Origin: Streptomyces sp. NBC_00258
GTDB taxonomy: Bacteria; Actinomycetota; Actinomycetes; Streptomycetales; Streptomycetaceae
NCBI RefSeq assembly: GCF_036182465.1
Contig: NZ_CP108081.1
Coordinates: 5,580,001 to 5,644,000, forward strand
Direction: 5' to 3'
DNA: 64,000 bases
Shown here: positions 16,864-24,411 of the stretch, piece by piece
Layout of the letters: each line of letters opens with the position of its first letter
Numbering within the stretch: the stretch's first letter is position 1
Translations under genes and position numbers: made by a program
Notes under the pieces: model-generated
Told to the model about the DNA's origin: nothing
Database searches by the model: none
Seen by the model: the letters and a program-made list of their open reading frames with translations, nothing else

Positions 16864-16968
16864 GCGTGGACCCGGCTCCACTTCCGCGACCACCCAGCCA
16901 GCGTCTTGGCAAGGGCTGCCGACAGCAGATGTGCAAGCGTCCACGCCTCGCTGGCAGACTGCGGACCC

Positions 16969-17577
16969 ATGAAGCAGCCTGCCCGTCTGCCTTTGACCCC
17001 GCGTCCCATGCCCCCGCTCCGCGGCGACGAGTCGATCGTCGGCTTCCCGGACGCCACCGTGGTTGACTTCTGGCGGTTTGCCATGCCGGACCTCCGCATG
17101 AACAACACACGCGGCCTGTTCGCCGAATTCCTGGTCCACCAGGCGGTCGGCTCCCACGAGCCCCGGGTGGAGTGGGCAAGCCACGATGTCGAGACTGACG
17201 ACGGACTGCGCATCGAGGTCAAGGCCGGTGCCTATCTGCAAGCCTGGGAGCAGCGCACGCCCTCTCAAATCCGCTTCAGTGGACTCCGCGCTTGCACATG
17301 GTCATCCGAGAACGGTTTCTCGGAGGCGAAGTCGTACAACGCCGACGTCTACGTGTTCGCCGTCCAGACCGCCCGTGAACACGCTGCCTACAACCCGCTC
17401 GACACGGCCCAGTGGCAATTCTACGTACTCCCCCGCCCAGCAGTCGCTGCCCTAAACGCGGACAGCGTCAGCCTGAGCACCGTTCGCGCGGCGGCCGGTC
17501 CACGAGTGTCCTTTGCCGCCCTCAACGACTGCATCCGATCGGCCGATCCCCGCCCCGGAACTACTAACGGCGGTTGA
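16969..17577 (+). CDS. PD-(D/E)XK nuclease-like hypothetical protein
   Basis: 202 residues from ATG 16969. The central region has GLFAEFLVHQAVG (conserved Glu of a first helix), then TDDGLRIEVKAGAYLQAW, which fits the D-x(n)-E-x-K catalytic core of PD-(D/E)XK nucleases. FSEAKSYNADVYVFAVQ and QWQFYVLP give further core strands. I have no family name for it. It is a single-gene cargo unit between repeats and could act as a restriction-type defence nuclease; that is inference from the motif. Confidence 0.6.
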   Translation: MKQPARLPLTPRPMPPLRGDESIVGFPDATVVDFWRFAMPDLRMNNTRGLFAEFLVHQAVGSHEPRVEWASHDVETDDGLRIEVKAGAYLQAWEQRTPSQIRFSGLRACTWSSENGFSEAKSYNADVYVFAVQTAREHAAYNPLDTAQWQFYVLPRPAVAALNADSVSLSTVRAAAGPRVSFAALNDCIRSADPRPGTTNGG

Positions 17578-17589
17578 CGAGCGAAGTCC

Positions 17590-17723
17590 GTGCCACAACC
17601 GTGCCAGATACAGGGGTCAGCCACGGTCAGCACCAGTGTCCCGCGGTCTAGTACTCGCCTGCCGCCTCGACCGGCGAAGCCGCAGCTCAGCCGTAAGATC
17701 CGCCGGCCTCTCTCCTAAAGCGG
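17590..17723. repeat. Repeat B fragment followed by a vestigial tRNA-Arg attachment sequence
   Basis: CGTGCCA-n4-CGTGCCAGAT (17590-17610) begins 12 bp after the preceding gene. About 100 bp later CTCCTAAAGCGG (17712-17723) is identical to the first 12 bases of the tRNA-Arg(CCU) segment at 24412, after which the sequences diverge. This looks like a decayed attachment site. Confidence 0.4.
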
Positions 17724-17819
17724 TGTTGGGCACTGCCGGTTCAGAGCGGGACTGCTAGGCCCCCCGGATCACCTGGGCTGAAGGAAGGCGGTCTCAATGG
17801 GTCATCGATGCTTCCCTAG

Positions 17820-18655
17820 AGGTTGTCCCGTATGGGGTTTGAGTTATCCCGTGAGGGCCATGTTGTGGAGGCGGGCGATGCCGAGTGCGGCTTGGTGGAC
17901 CCCGTTGCCCTTGAGTCGGCAGTCCCGCAGAATCTTCCAGTTCTTCAGCCGGGACAAGGCGTGCTCGACGCGTGCCCGAGCGCGACGGTGGACCGAGTTC
18001 TCCGCTTCCTGCACGGGACTCAGATGTTTTTGACCACGACGTTTTCGGTGCGGAATGAGCAGCCCGGTGCCCTGGTAGCCGCCATCCGCGATGGTGGGGA
18101 CACCGCGGCAGACCCGGTCGACTCCGGACTCGCTGAAAGCCCTGCAGTCGTTGCGGCTGCCGGGCAGCGGATCGCCGATGGCCACCACCAGGCGGCTGTT
18201 GGCGTCGATGACCACCTGCAGGTTCGTCGAGTACCGGTAGTTCTTGCTCGAGGCCGCGATGCTGCGGTCTCGCGTGGGGACCAGGGTGCCGTCGACGATG
18301 TAGACGGTGTCTTCCCGTTTGCGGCGGGCCGGTGAGATCGCCAGCAACGGTGCGAGATGGTCCAGAATCCGGTCCGCGGCCGACTTGGAGACCCCGAACA
18401 GCGGCGCCACCTGCCGCAACGTCAGATTCGTGCGCCAGTACGTCGCCACCAGCAACACCCGGTCCTCGAGCGACAATCGCCACGGCCGGCCTCGCTGGAT
18501 GTCGCCACCGCGTCGGCGCACCAGCGCGACAAGCCGGTTGAACTGCCCCGGACTCAACCCGACAAACGGCTCGATCCACTTCGGATCACCCGCTGAGATC
18601 ACCCCACCCATGACCGGACAACGCCCCAACAGCCACACCGGTTACGGGACAACCT
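17820..18655 (-). mobile_element. IS5-family insertion sequence (IS427-like), complete
   Basis: Terminal inverted repeats AGGTTGTCCCGTA (17820-17832) and TACGGGACAACCT (18643-18655) are perfect over 13 bp. The element is flanked by the direct 4-bp duplication CTAG (17816-17819 and 18656-18659), matching the YTAR target of this IS5 subgroup. It is 836 bp with one transposase gene. It lies about 100 bp right of the vestigial attachment sequence. Confidence 0.9.
17844..18611 (-). CDS. IS5-family transposase
   Basis: About 255 residues from ATG 18611; GTG 18638 would add nine. An N-terminal helix-turn-helix (LTLRQVAPLFGVSKSAADRI) precedes a DDE_Tnp_4 core. The acids are Asp in VYIVDGTLVP, Asp in TIADGGYQG and Glu in RARVEHALSR. 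All are present, so the element may still be active. Confidence 0.9.
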   Translation of the reverse strand: MGGVISAGDPKWIEPFVGLSPGQFNRLVALVRRRGGDIQRGRPWRLSLEDRVLLVATYWRTNLTLRQVAPLFGVSKSAADRILDHLAPLLAISPARRKREDTVYIVDGTLVPTRDRSIAASSKNYRYSTNLQVVIDANSRLVVAIGDPLPGSRNDCRAFSESGVDRVCRGVPTIADGGYQGTGLLIPHRKRRGQKHLSPVQEAENSVHRRARARVEHALSRLKNWKILRDCRLKGNGVHQAALGIARLHNMALTG

Positions 18656-18706
18656 CTAGGGGCGGCAGACCTCCAGACACCGTCCGAACGCTGGTAGCCA
18701 CCCGCA

Positions 18707-18904
18707 CTACTCGCAACGGCTGCTTCGTGGCCCGAGCCGCTTTCTCCGGCTGCTCCCGGGGTCCAACTTGGCTTTCTTGGCTGCTGCGGAACTCCTGGCA
18801 GCCTGACTTGCCATCAGTTTGAGCGCCTTCTCACGTTGCGCCATCGCCGCCTTGTGCCGGGCCATGGCCTCGGAGGCCGGCTCGCCCTTCGTGGGCTTGG
18901 TCAT
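18707..18904 (-). CDS. Small basic hypothetical protein
   Basis: 65 residues from ATG 18904 with AAGGGGG immediately upstream. It is Lys/Arg/Ala-rich (MTKPTKGEPASEAMARHKAA and later SSRRKRLGPR), predicted helical, with no recognised domain. The strong ribosome binding site is the main support. Its composition suggests nucleic-acid binding, but nothing more can be said. Confidence 0.4.
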   Translation of the reverse strand: MTKPTKGEPASEAMARHKAAMAQREKALKLMASQAARSSAAAKKAKLDPGSSRRKRLGPRSSRCE

Positions 18905-19087
18905 GGTCCCCCTTGCCGACGCGCCTCACCGTGCTGTCGATGGTCAGCTCAGCACGCCGCCTCTGCAAGGGAAAACGCGAAAACGGCCCAGACGTCCGAC
19001 GACCGGCCTCCTGCGGCTCACGCTGCCTGGCAGACGGGATAAGAGCTGAGGATGATGGTTGGGCTGAAGAGGCTGTGAGCGTGACGC

Positions 19088-20026
19088 CTACTCAGGCGGA
19101 GAGATTCGTCGAGTGAGCTCCTGGATTTTTGCGTCTAGAGCCTGATCGTCTTGCTCATCGACCCATCGCACAACTGCAGTCGGAAGGCTCGCACTCATTT
19201 CCCGAACCCGCCGAGGCAGGTTGGTTGGAAGCGGCTTGTTCGTCACCACAAGCAAGGCATCGACGCCTGCCGGAGCCGCAGGAACGCGAGCTCGGGATGC
19301 AGCCAAGACCAGGTTGCGCAGTTCCAACCCGCTCAGAGGGGTGCTGCCGCCCTTGACCTGAACACCAATGGTCCCGTTCGGCGTAGGCACCACGGCATCC
19401 AGTCCCATATCCCCAGGCCCGGCAGCAAACGAAGTTGTGGGGAACAGGACGGTCAGCCGGTTGATCACCTCACGCTCCAGGACTGCCGCAGAGACATGAG
19501 CTACGAGAGGGTCACGGGACGCCCCCGGATCAACGGTGGTCAAGACCTGGAGAGCTTGCCGCGCCTCTTCTGGAGAATCTTGCTCGATGCTCGCCACGAT
19601 CTGACGGCGCCGACGTGTCATGAACAGCTCATAGTCCTGGTAACGGGCGCGCGTAAGAGGAGACCCGTTGATACCCATGATCAGAAGCACAACGCCCACA
19701 AGTAGGAGTGCAACCGAACCAGCCTGATTACTGGTGACAAAAACTGCAGCGACACCCGCCCCCGACAGGGCAGCCCCTGACAGTGACGCCGCCAGGCGTT
19801 CCCACTTAGAGAGGGGCGCCGCATCAAGTTCAGGCACCTCTGGCGTATCTTCTGCAGCCGACACGCGGCCCAGGCTAGCGATCACGGCAGAGCCCGTGTG
19901 GCTTTCCTTCGGTTCAGAGCGATTCCTTGGACGGTGTGATCGGCTCGCCGAACTGCGCACTGGGGCAGGACACTCCAGGCCAGCTCGCTCCAAGCTCGCC
20001 CACCTCATAACAGATCTGCGGCGCAT
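19088..20026 (-). CDS. Membrane-anchored PD-(D/E)XK nuclease-like protein
   Basis: About 312 residues if started at ATG 20026; ATG 20008 and later GTGs are possible because no ribosome binding site is clear. After a polar N-terminus there are two transmembrane segments (about residues 80-125, including SVALLLVGVVLLIMGI). The C-terminal domain has FAAGPGDMGLDAVVPTPNGT with a catalytic-type Asp, then IGVQVKGGS giving Q-x-K, as in Mrr-like and NERD-like nucleases. DALLVVTNKPL and AVVRWVDEQDD complete the fold. A membrane-tethered nuclease would suit defence against incoming DNA; that is inference. Repeat B copy 2 lies just upstream. Confidence 0.6.
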   Translation of the reverse strand: MRRRSVMRWASLERAGLECPAPVRSSASRSHRPRNRSEPKESHTGSAVIASLGRVSAAEDTPEVPELDAAPLSKWERLAASLSGAALSGAGVAAVFVTSNQAGSVALLLVGVVLLIMGINGSPLTRARYQDYELFMTRRRRQIVASIEQDSPEEARQALQVLTTVDPGASRDPLVAHVSAAVLEREVINRLTVLFPTTSFAAGPGDMGLDAVVPTPNGTIGVQVKGGSTPLSGLELRNLVLAASRARVPAAPAGVDALLVVTNKPLPTNLPRRVREMSASLPTAVVRWVDEQDDQALDAKIQELTRRISPPE

Positions 20027-20107
20027 CTGCGGGACGAAACTACCCGTGCCCCGTGTGGGAGACCGCCCGCCTGCGAAGACTCCGAACACAGCGAGACGAA
20101 AAGCGTC

Positions 20108-20250
20108 CGTGCCAGACGCGTGCCAGATCCAGCGGGGAACCACGGGGAACAGCGGGGTCTCGTGGACCGGCAAGCCAAGTACACAGGGGCGCTTCGTCGC
20201 AGGTCAGAACAGGAACCACCTCTTGAGCACCCAAGCTTCCCAAGCTGAGG
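20108..20250. repeat. Repeat B, copy 2
   Basis: Opens CGTGCCAGACGCGTGCCAGAT, a 7-bp motif twice at 11-bp spacing. It continues GCGGGGAACCACGGGGAACA and closes ACCCAAGCTTCCCAAGCTGA. Very similar to copy 3 at 22389. Confidence 0.7.
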
Positions 20251-20310
20251 TCACGCCAGGGCACCGCAGTTGGTCTGTCAGAGCCGGCCGCCGACGTGGA
20301 GGATGACCGC

Positions 20311-20697
20311 ATGCACTACTTCAACGGGACCGGTTGGCTCGCGATGTTCACCGGCACGGAGACGATGATGGCTCGGACTGTGGACGTGGACGCGTGGGAC
20401 ACGGCCACAGGCGTTGCCCTAGTTGTCGATCCGCAGCGCGGTACTCGGCGCCCGGTGACGGACTACCCGGACTTCTCGCACCTGGAGCAAGCAGACCAAG
20501 TGGTGGCCGCCATCCCCGGAGGGGGCTGGCGTGCGCACTGGAAGGACGAAGGCCCGGAGAACGGGCCGTTGACCGAGCAGGTCCTTGCATGGCTCGTCAC
20601 CTCCAAGGGGCGAACCACTCCAATCACCGTCGACAAGCACGGACATGTGGACGACGCTGATAGCGCCGATCGCCTCCTCCCGCCCGAAGAGGAGTGA
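20311..20697 (+). CDS. Hypothetical protein
   Basis: 128 residues from ATG 20311, with GGAGGA 7 bp upstream (GTG 20296 is less likely). It begins MHYFNGTGWLAMFTGTETMM. The middle has WDTATGVALVVDPQRGTRR. No family recognised; it looks like a small soluble alpha/beta protein. It is a lone cargo gene between repeat B copy 2 and repeat D copy 1. Confidence 0.6.
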   Translation: MHYFNGTGWLAMFTGTETMMARTVDVDAWDTATGVALVVDPQRGTRRPVTDYPDFSHLEQADQVVAAIPGGGWRAHWKDEGPENGPLTEQVLAWLVTSKGRTTPITVDKHGHVDDADSADRLLPPEEE

Positions 20698-20714
20698 AGG
20701 AGCCTGCGTGGCGT

Positions 20715-20747
20715 GAGTGTCTAACTGCGTGACAGCGCCGACGAACA
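20715..20747. repeat. Repeat D, copy 1
   Basis: GAGTGTCTAACTGCGTGACA followed by GCGCCGACGAACA. The second copy is at 26416-26448, with about five differences. Both lie 18-36 bp downstream of the stop codon of a single cargo gene. Confidence 0.6.
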
Positions 20748-21067
20748 CCGGCGGACGACCGTGGACGTCTGCGGATCATCAGCGCAGGTGAAAGCCACCT
20801 CAGCCCAAGGCAGCGCTCCCGCCCAAGTTGCTTCGGGAAGCAGTCCTCGTGCCACATTGTGCGGTCAATCACGGTCAATGATGGCTCGCCACAGTCGAGA
20901 TGCGCCGTTCCCCTGTGCTGCCGCCACAGCCGGAACGACCTGGTGAACTTCGCCGCCAGTCACGTCCGCCCTTCCCAAGGCGACGTCTCCGTAGGTTGGA
21001 CTCCGCAGTTCTCGTGGGAGTTGCCCCAATCACCCCCTCCACGCGCGCGCTCGGCCAAACTCCGGTC

Positions 21068-21328
21068 ATGGGGCGTTGCGCTGGCGTGACACGGCAGGGA
21101 CGAGCGTGCGGAAACCCGGCCGGATGGATGGGCTGCTGCCATCTGCACGGTGGTGGAGGTCGACGAAGCCGAAGCCCACGTGTCTCTACTCCTCCCCGGC
21201 TTCCACGTATGCCGGCGCGTCCGGAACCGCAACCGCAAGGCAGCCGGAGAGGCTGGATGTGGTGGCTTCGATGGTTCTTCATGAGTTGGTTCGAGGCACT
21301 GCGTAACGCGATAGGCCGACGCTCGTGA
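21068..21328 (+). CDS. Small zinc-motif protein
   Basis: 86 residues from ATG 21068. The N-terminus RCAGVTRQGRACGNPAGWMG continues to CCHLHG, matching the widespread short C-x(n)-G-x2-C-x-N-x(n)-C-x2-H motif seen in phage and plasmid proteins, presumably zinc-binding. The C-terminus is basic, then aromatic (WMWWLRWFFMSW), possibly membrane-associating. The ribosome binding site is weak. Function unknown. Confidence 0.5.
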   Translation: MGRCAGVTRQGRACGNPAGWMGCCHLHGGGGRRSRSPRVSTPPRLPRMPARPEPQPQGSRRGWMWWLRWFFMSWFEALRNAIGRRS

Positions 21329-21338
21329 CGGTGTTGGC

Positions 21339-21480
21339 TGGGCCGTCTCTGGGCCGTCCGAGGCCGCTCGGCAGTGGCCAACGACGACCAATGATGACCA
21401 CTCGCTCGCCTATGAGGACCGCTTTGACCAGCAAAAACCCAGCTCCCCAAGATCCCCGGCAAGACCCAGGGCAAGAAGAC
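21339..21480. repeat. Repeat A, copy 2
   Basis: TGGGCCGTCTCTGGGCCGTC, then GAGGCCGCTCGGCAGTGGCC, ending in a block with CCAAGATCCCCGGCAAGACC and AAGAAGAC. It begins 10 bp after the stop of the zinc-motif gene and precedes the HEPN-like gene. Confidence 0.7.
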
Positions 21481-21550
21481 AGGTCTTGAATCGCCCATTG
21501 GAACTCCACTGATCTCACGTCCAACCCTCAGCAACTGAAATGCGGCTGTC

Positions 21551-21564
21551 TTAGACGCGTCTAA
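21551..21564. promoter_or_regulatory. Perfect palindrome upstream of the HEPN-like gene
   Basis: TTAGACGCGTCTAA is a perfect 14-bp palindrome ending 16 bp before the ATG at 21581. There is no Shine-Dalgarno sequence between them. It is well placed as an operator overlapping the promoter, as in autoregulated toxin-antitoxin operons. Confidence 0.5.
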
Positions 21565-21580
21565 CTGACACACTACCGAC

Positions 21581-22090
21581 ATGGCAGAACCACTGACTGA
21601 GCAGCTCTTCGCTGCAATTGGCAAGCTCGCACACGCACACACCTACCTGGACTATCACCTCTCCTCTGTGGCGCGGCTCATGGCAGGCGCTGAAACAGAA
21701 GAGCCAATTTGGGTTTTATTTGAAGGGCGCTCCACAGAACAAATTCTCAGTGACATGATGGCTATGCTCGACGAGTGGAACGACTGGCCGGAAAAATATC
21801 TTCCCCCGGAACGGCCTCGAATAGCAGCGCTTCGATCAACTCTTAGAGAACTCAAGATCCTAAATGACCTCCGGAACGAGGTGATACATGGCCTGATCGT
21901 CAAGGATCCAGTAGGTCGACGCATAATGTACCCACCCTGGGGTAAGTCAAGCGGACCGTCCTACTTGTTTGCCCGAAGTCGTATGAGGAAGGGTGTAACT
22001 AAGGTGACTGCCTTGACGATCCCTGACATTGAGCGGGTTATGGACGAGCTGTTCAATATTTCGCACAAGATCGAGGATCTCTATCGATAG
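21581..22090 (+). CDS. HEPN-like protein
   Basis: 169 residues, predicted all-helical, of lower GC than its surroundings. Residues 98-103 read RNEVIH, an R-x4-H motif with a polar residue after Arg, the catalytic signature of HEPN ribonucleases; it sits at the end of a helix (ELKILNDLRNEVIHG). A Trp/Asp/Glu-rich first half (MLDEWNDWPEKYLPPE) precedes it. HEPN proteins act as toxins and RNases in many defence systems, or as inactive partners. A 34-codon gene follows and a palindrome lies at the promoter. The fold is inferred from the motif only. Confidence 0.6.
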   Translation: MAEPLTEQLFAAIGKLAHAHTYLDYHLSSVARLMAGAETEEPIWVLFEGRSTEQILSDMMAMLDEWNDWPEKYLPPERPRIAALRSTLRELKILNDLRNEVIHGLIVKDPVGRRIMYPPWGKSSGPSYLFARSRMRKGVTKVTALTIPDIERVMDELFNISHKIEDLYR

Positions 22091-22111
22091 GCACAGCAGG
22101 AGCGAGAAGAA

Positions 22112-22216
22112 ATGGATGAAGTGGCAGCAAAGGCCGTCCTGCCTGAGTACATCGCCCATCTGGAAGAGAAAAAGAATTCCGATGCGACCGAATATGATGT
22201 AGCAATAGAAGGTTAG
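22112..22216 (+). CDS. 34-residue protein downstream of the HEPN-like gene
   Basis: From ATG 22112 the frame reads MDEVAAKAVLPEYIAHLEEK and 14 further residues to TAG. The ATG has GGAG 9 bp upstream and lies 21 bp after the HEPN stop. The product is acidic and amphipathic. Its position suggests a small partner or antitoxin. A palindromic operator in front of the pair would suit that, but no family is recognised. Confidence 0.45.
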   Translation: MDEVAAKAVLPEYIAHLEEKKNSDATEYDVAIEG

Positions 22217-22311
22217 TTGCGACTGATCTGCAACAATCGCCGATATCTTGACTGAGGCCGATTGGGTACAGCAAGATCCGCGAGCGCCTGATAGGTATAC
22301 GCACCCGCTAT

Positions 22312-22346
22312 CGTGGCTGACTGTCGTCGGCTGAGGCTCAGGCTTC
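22312..22346. repeat. Repeat C, copy 2
   Basis: Contains CGTGGCTGACTGTCGTC followed by a near-match ending TGAGGCTCAG. Copy 1 is at 13450-13484 next to the Mrr gene. It leads directly into repeat B copy 3. Confidence 0.55.
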
Positions 22347-22388
22347 AAGACCGAGCTACCGCCCCGGGTTCTCCGTGGCAAAACGGGC

Positions 22389-22530
22389 CGTGCCATTCGC
22401 GTGCCAGATCCTGCGGGGAACCACGGGGAACAGCGAGAACTGGCCACGGGCGCGACCGGGCCCCAACACCACTCCGCCGCAGTTCAGCACAGCCACCACC
22501 GCCAAGAGACCCAAGCTTCCCAAGCTGAGG
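22389..22530. repeat. Repeat B, copy 3
   Basis: CGTGCCATTCGCGTGCCAGAT, GCGGGGAACCACGGGGAACA, and the closing ACCCAAGCTTCCCAAGCTGA are shared with copy 2; the 80 bp between are diverged. It precedes the GYD-domain gene. Confidence 0.7.
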
Positions 22531-22680
22531 GCTTCGATGCTGTAGTTCCGATGCGGGCGGGGTCGCTCACAGCAGTGGCCATGCCGGTCATCATCCCGGC
22601 CGTTCGGGGGAAACGCGCGCGGCCTCGGGGGCGTATCTCACCCTGTGGGGCATCCCTTGCTGGGACGAAAGGGAGACATG

Positions 22681-23007
22681 ATGCCGCTCTATCTATCGAG
22701 GTTCAGCTACACGCCGGAGACTTGGGCGAAACTCATCGGCCACCCCGAGGACCGCGCAAAGGCCGCTCAGTCGTACATCGAGTCCGTCGGCGGCAAGCTA
22801 CACGGCTTCTGGTACGCGTTCGGCACTAGTGACGGCTACAACTTGTGGGAAGCCCCCGACAACGTCTCCATGGCCGCGGTCGCCCTGTCGATCAGCGGAG
22901 GCGGCGCGCTCAGCTCGTTTGAAACGACCGTTCTCCTGACCATCGACGAAACCATGGATGCCCTGCGCAAAGCCGGGCAAGTCCAGTACCGGGCTCCCGG
23001 CGCGTAG
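22681..23007 (+). CDS. GYD-domain protein
   Basis: 108 residues from ATG 22681 with AAAGGGAG 5 bp upstream (the adjacent ATG at 22678 is too close). MPLYLSRFSYTPETWAKLI and then GGKLHGFWYAFGTSDGYNLW match the GYD domain, a ferredoxin-like dimeric alpha/beta-barrel family with the Gly-Tyr motif here as SDGYN. Members are small soluble proteins of unknown function, sometimes with stress genes. It is another single-gene unit, bounded by repeat B copy 3 and repeat A copy 3. Confidence 0.75.
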   Translation: MPLYLSRFSYTPETWAKLIGHPEDRAKAAQSYIESVGGKLHGFWYAFGTSDGYNLWEAPDNVSMAAVALSISGGGALSSFETTVLLTIDETMDALRKAGQVQYRAPGA

Positions 23008-23047
23008 CGGTCCAGGTGGCCGGCAGTGACGAGTAAATCCCATCTTT

Positions 23048-23179
23048 TGGGCCGTCCCTGGGCCGTTCGAGGCCGCTCGACAGTGGCCAATGACGACCAC
23101 CAGGAGCGCACGCACATCGCTCCTGAGCAGCAAAAGTCAGCTCACCAAGATCCCTGACAACACCCAGGGAAAGAAGACA
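23048..23179. repeat. Repeat A, copy 3
   Basis: TGGGCCGTCCCTGGGCCGTT, GAGGCCGCTCGACAGTGGCC, ATGACGACCACCAGG, GCTCCTGAGCAGCAAAAG and a final AAGAAGAC. It lies between the convergent GYD and membrane coiled-coil genes. Confidence 0.7.
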
Positions 23180-23791
23180 TCACGCCGAAGGCATTGGTTG
23201 ATCAAGGGCCACGCGCCCCGCTTCGATGAAGGTTCGAAGCCTCTCCTGCACGCCTATGTAGCGAATCGTTATCCGCTCCTCCATTTCGGCAGTAGCTTCC
23301 TCCGTCGGCAATTCTGTCGATAGTCTCGCTTCGTGTTGTTCGGCGCAATTCAATAGGTCCCGGAGACTGGCGATACAGTCATTCGCCAGAGCGGCTACCT
23401 CTTCGGGACCCTGCAACCCGACTCCGTAGGATGTCAGTACAGCATCTCTGTGCGCTTTCCTACCCTCCGAACGAAGGTCAGCGATACGCACTGGATCAGA
23501 AATTCCTTGCAGGCAAGACCGATGGTAATCAAGGGAAGCACCTCGGGCCGTCTGGGCCTTCCCAGCAAATTCCTGATAGACCTCCCTTCTGTGCTCCCTT
23601 CTCCATCGATGATGCTCTAAGCGAAGGTCCATTACCTGCAAGGCCTCTTGCCTGTGAGACTGGCGTTCTTCCTGTCGCTCTTGGGCCTGGTGTCTCAGGT
23701 GTTCCGACCTCAGAGAAAGGAAACCCGCCAAGCCACCACCAACCAGAGTTCCGATCATTCCAGCTAGGGAGAGGACAAGGGAGTCGGCCAT
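23180..23791 (-). CDS. Membrane-anchored coiled-coil protein
   Basis: 203 residues. One N-terminal transmembrane helix (LVLSLAGMIGTLVGGGLAGF) is followed by a highly charged Arg/Glu/His/Gln coiled coil (residues about 28-70) and a helical C-terminus with two cysteines. This layout occurs in many short Streptomyces proteins without known function. It ends against repeat A copy 3. No ribosome binding site is obvious. Nothing supports a specific role. Confidence 0.55.
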   Translation of the reverse strand: MADSLVLSLAGMIGTLVGGGLAGFLSLRSEHLRHQAQERQEERQSHRQEALQVMDLRLEHHRWRREHRREVYQEFAGKAQTARGASLDYHRSCLQGISDPVRIADLRSEGRKAHRDAVLTSYGVGLQGPEEVAALANDCIASLRDLLNCAEQHEARLSTELPTEEATAEMEERITIRYIGVQERLRTFIEAGRVALDQPMPSA

Positions 23792-23892
23792 ACTTTATTT
23801 TTGTGCCGAACAGTGCAAAAATATTCCTGCCCATTTCCACAGTTGAGCCGCCTATGCCAGCTTGGTCGTTACTGAGGCTGGCGGGCCAGACC

Positions 23893-24013
23893 CGTGCCAG
23901 ATGGCGCGGAGAACACCGGGGCATCAAGTGACGGTCCGCTGGGTGCTGAACTCGATCCACCCCAGGTCAGCCGGGCAACAGCTCCTGAATCACCTGAGCT
24001 TCTCAAGCTGAGA
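23893..24013. repeat. Repeat B, copy 4
   Basis: CGTGCCAGATGGCGCGGAGAA at the start and CTGAGCTTCTCAAGCTGAG at the end, about 120 bp, diverged in the middle. It adjoins the stop codon of the DUF6959-like gene. Confidence 0.55.
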
Positions 24014-24023
24014 GTCCCGCCAC

Positions 24024-24323
24024 TCAGTACGGCCGCTGAATCTGGTGCTCTTCCAACGCCGTGGAATAGCGGTTCAGCAGTGCATCGAGATGCTCCAGTA
24101 GGAGGCCGGCGCACTCCCCCGCCTCAGCCAGGTCCCGACGTTCACAGGCCTCCACCAACTCGGCCACGTCGCCGCGAAGGATGTGAAGTGAGTCGCCCTG
24201 GACCAGCACACCGGGGAAGCGGCGACCGGGCAGGCGAACCACAGCATCGTTCCCGCCGTCGGTGAACAGCTCTGCCTCAACACGCTCCATCGGGCCATCC
24301 AACCTGACATCACCAGCTGACAT
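24024..24323 (-). CDS. DUF6959-like small protein
   Basis: 99 residues from ATG 24323; ATG 24290 (MERVEAELFTDGGNDAVVRL) is also possible. The core VVRLPGRRFPGVLVQGDSLH followed by a helical EACERR..AGECAGLLLEHL region resembles the small actinobacterial family I recall as DUF6959. Function unknown. It is the last gene before the tRNA-Arg segment and so probably the outermost cargo gene of the element. Confidence 0.5.
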   Translation of the reverse strand: MSAGDVRLDGPMERVEAELFTDGGNDAVVRLPGRRFPGVLVQGDSLHILRGDVAELVEACERRDLAEAGECAGLLLEHLDALLNRYSTALEEHQIQRPY

Positions 24324-24411
24324 CAACGGCGGCGTACACAGGCGACCTTGGACAGTCCTGCATGGCGCAGCCGTACCCGCAGAAGGGCTCCGTGGAGGCT
24401 GCTCGATCGAA

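Noticed and set aside
17712..17760. A possible functional tRNA at the CTCCTAAAGCGG sequence
   Set aside because: Only 12 bases match the tRNA-Arg anticodon arm; T-arm and acceptor do not fold, so it is at most a remnant.
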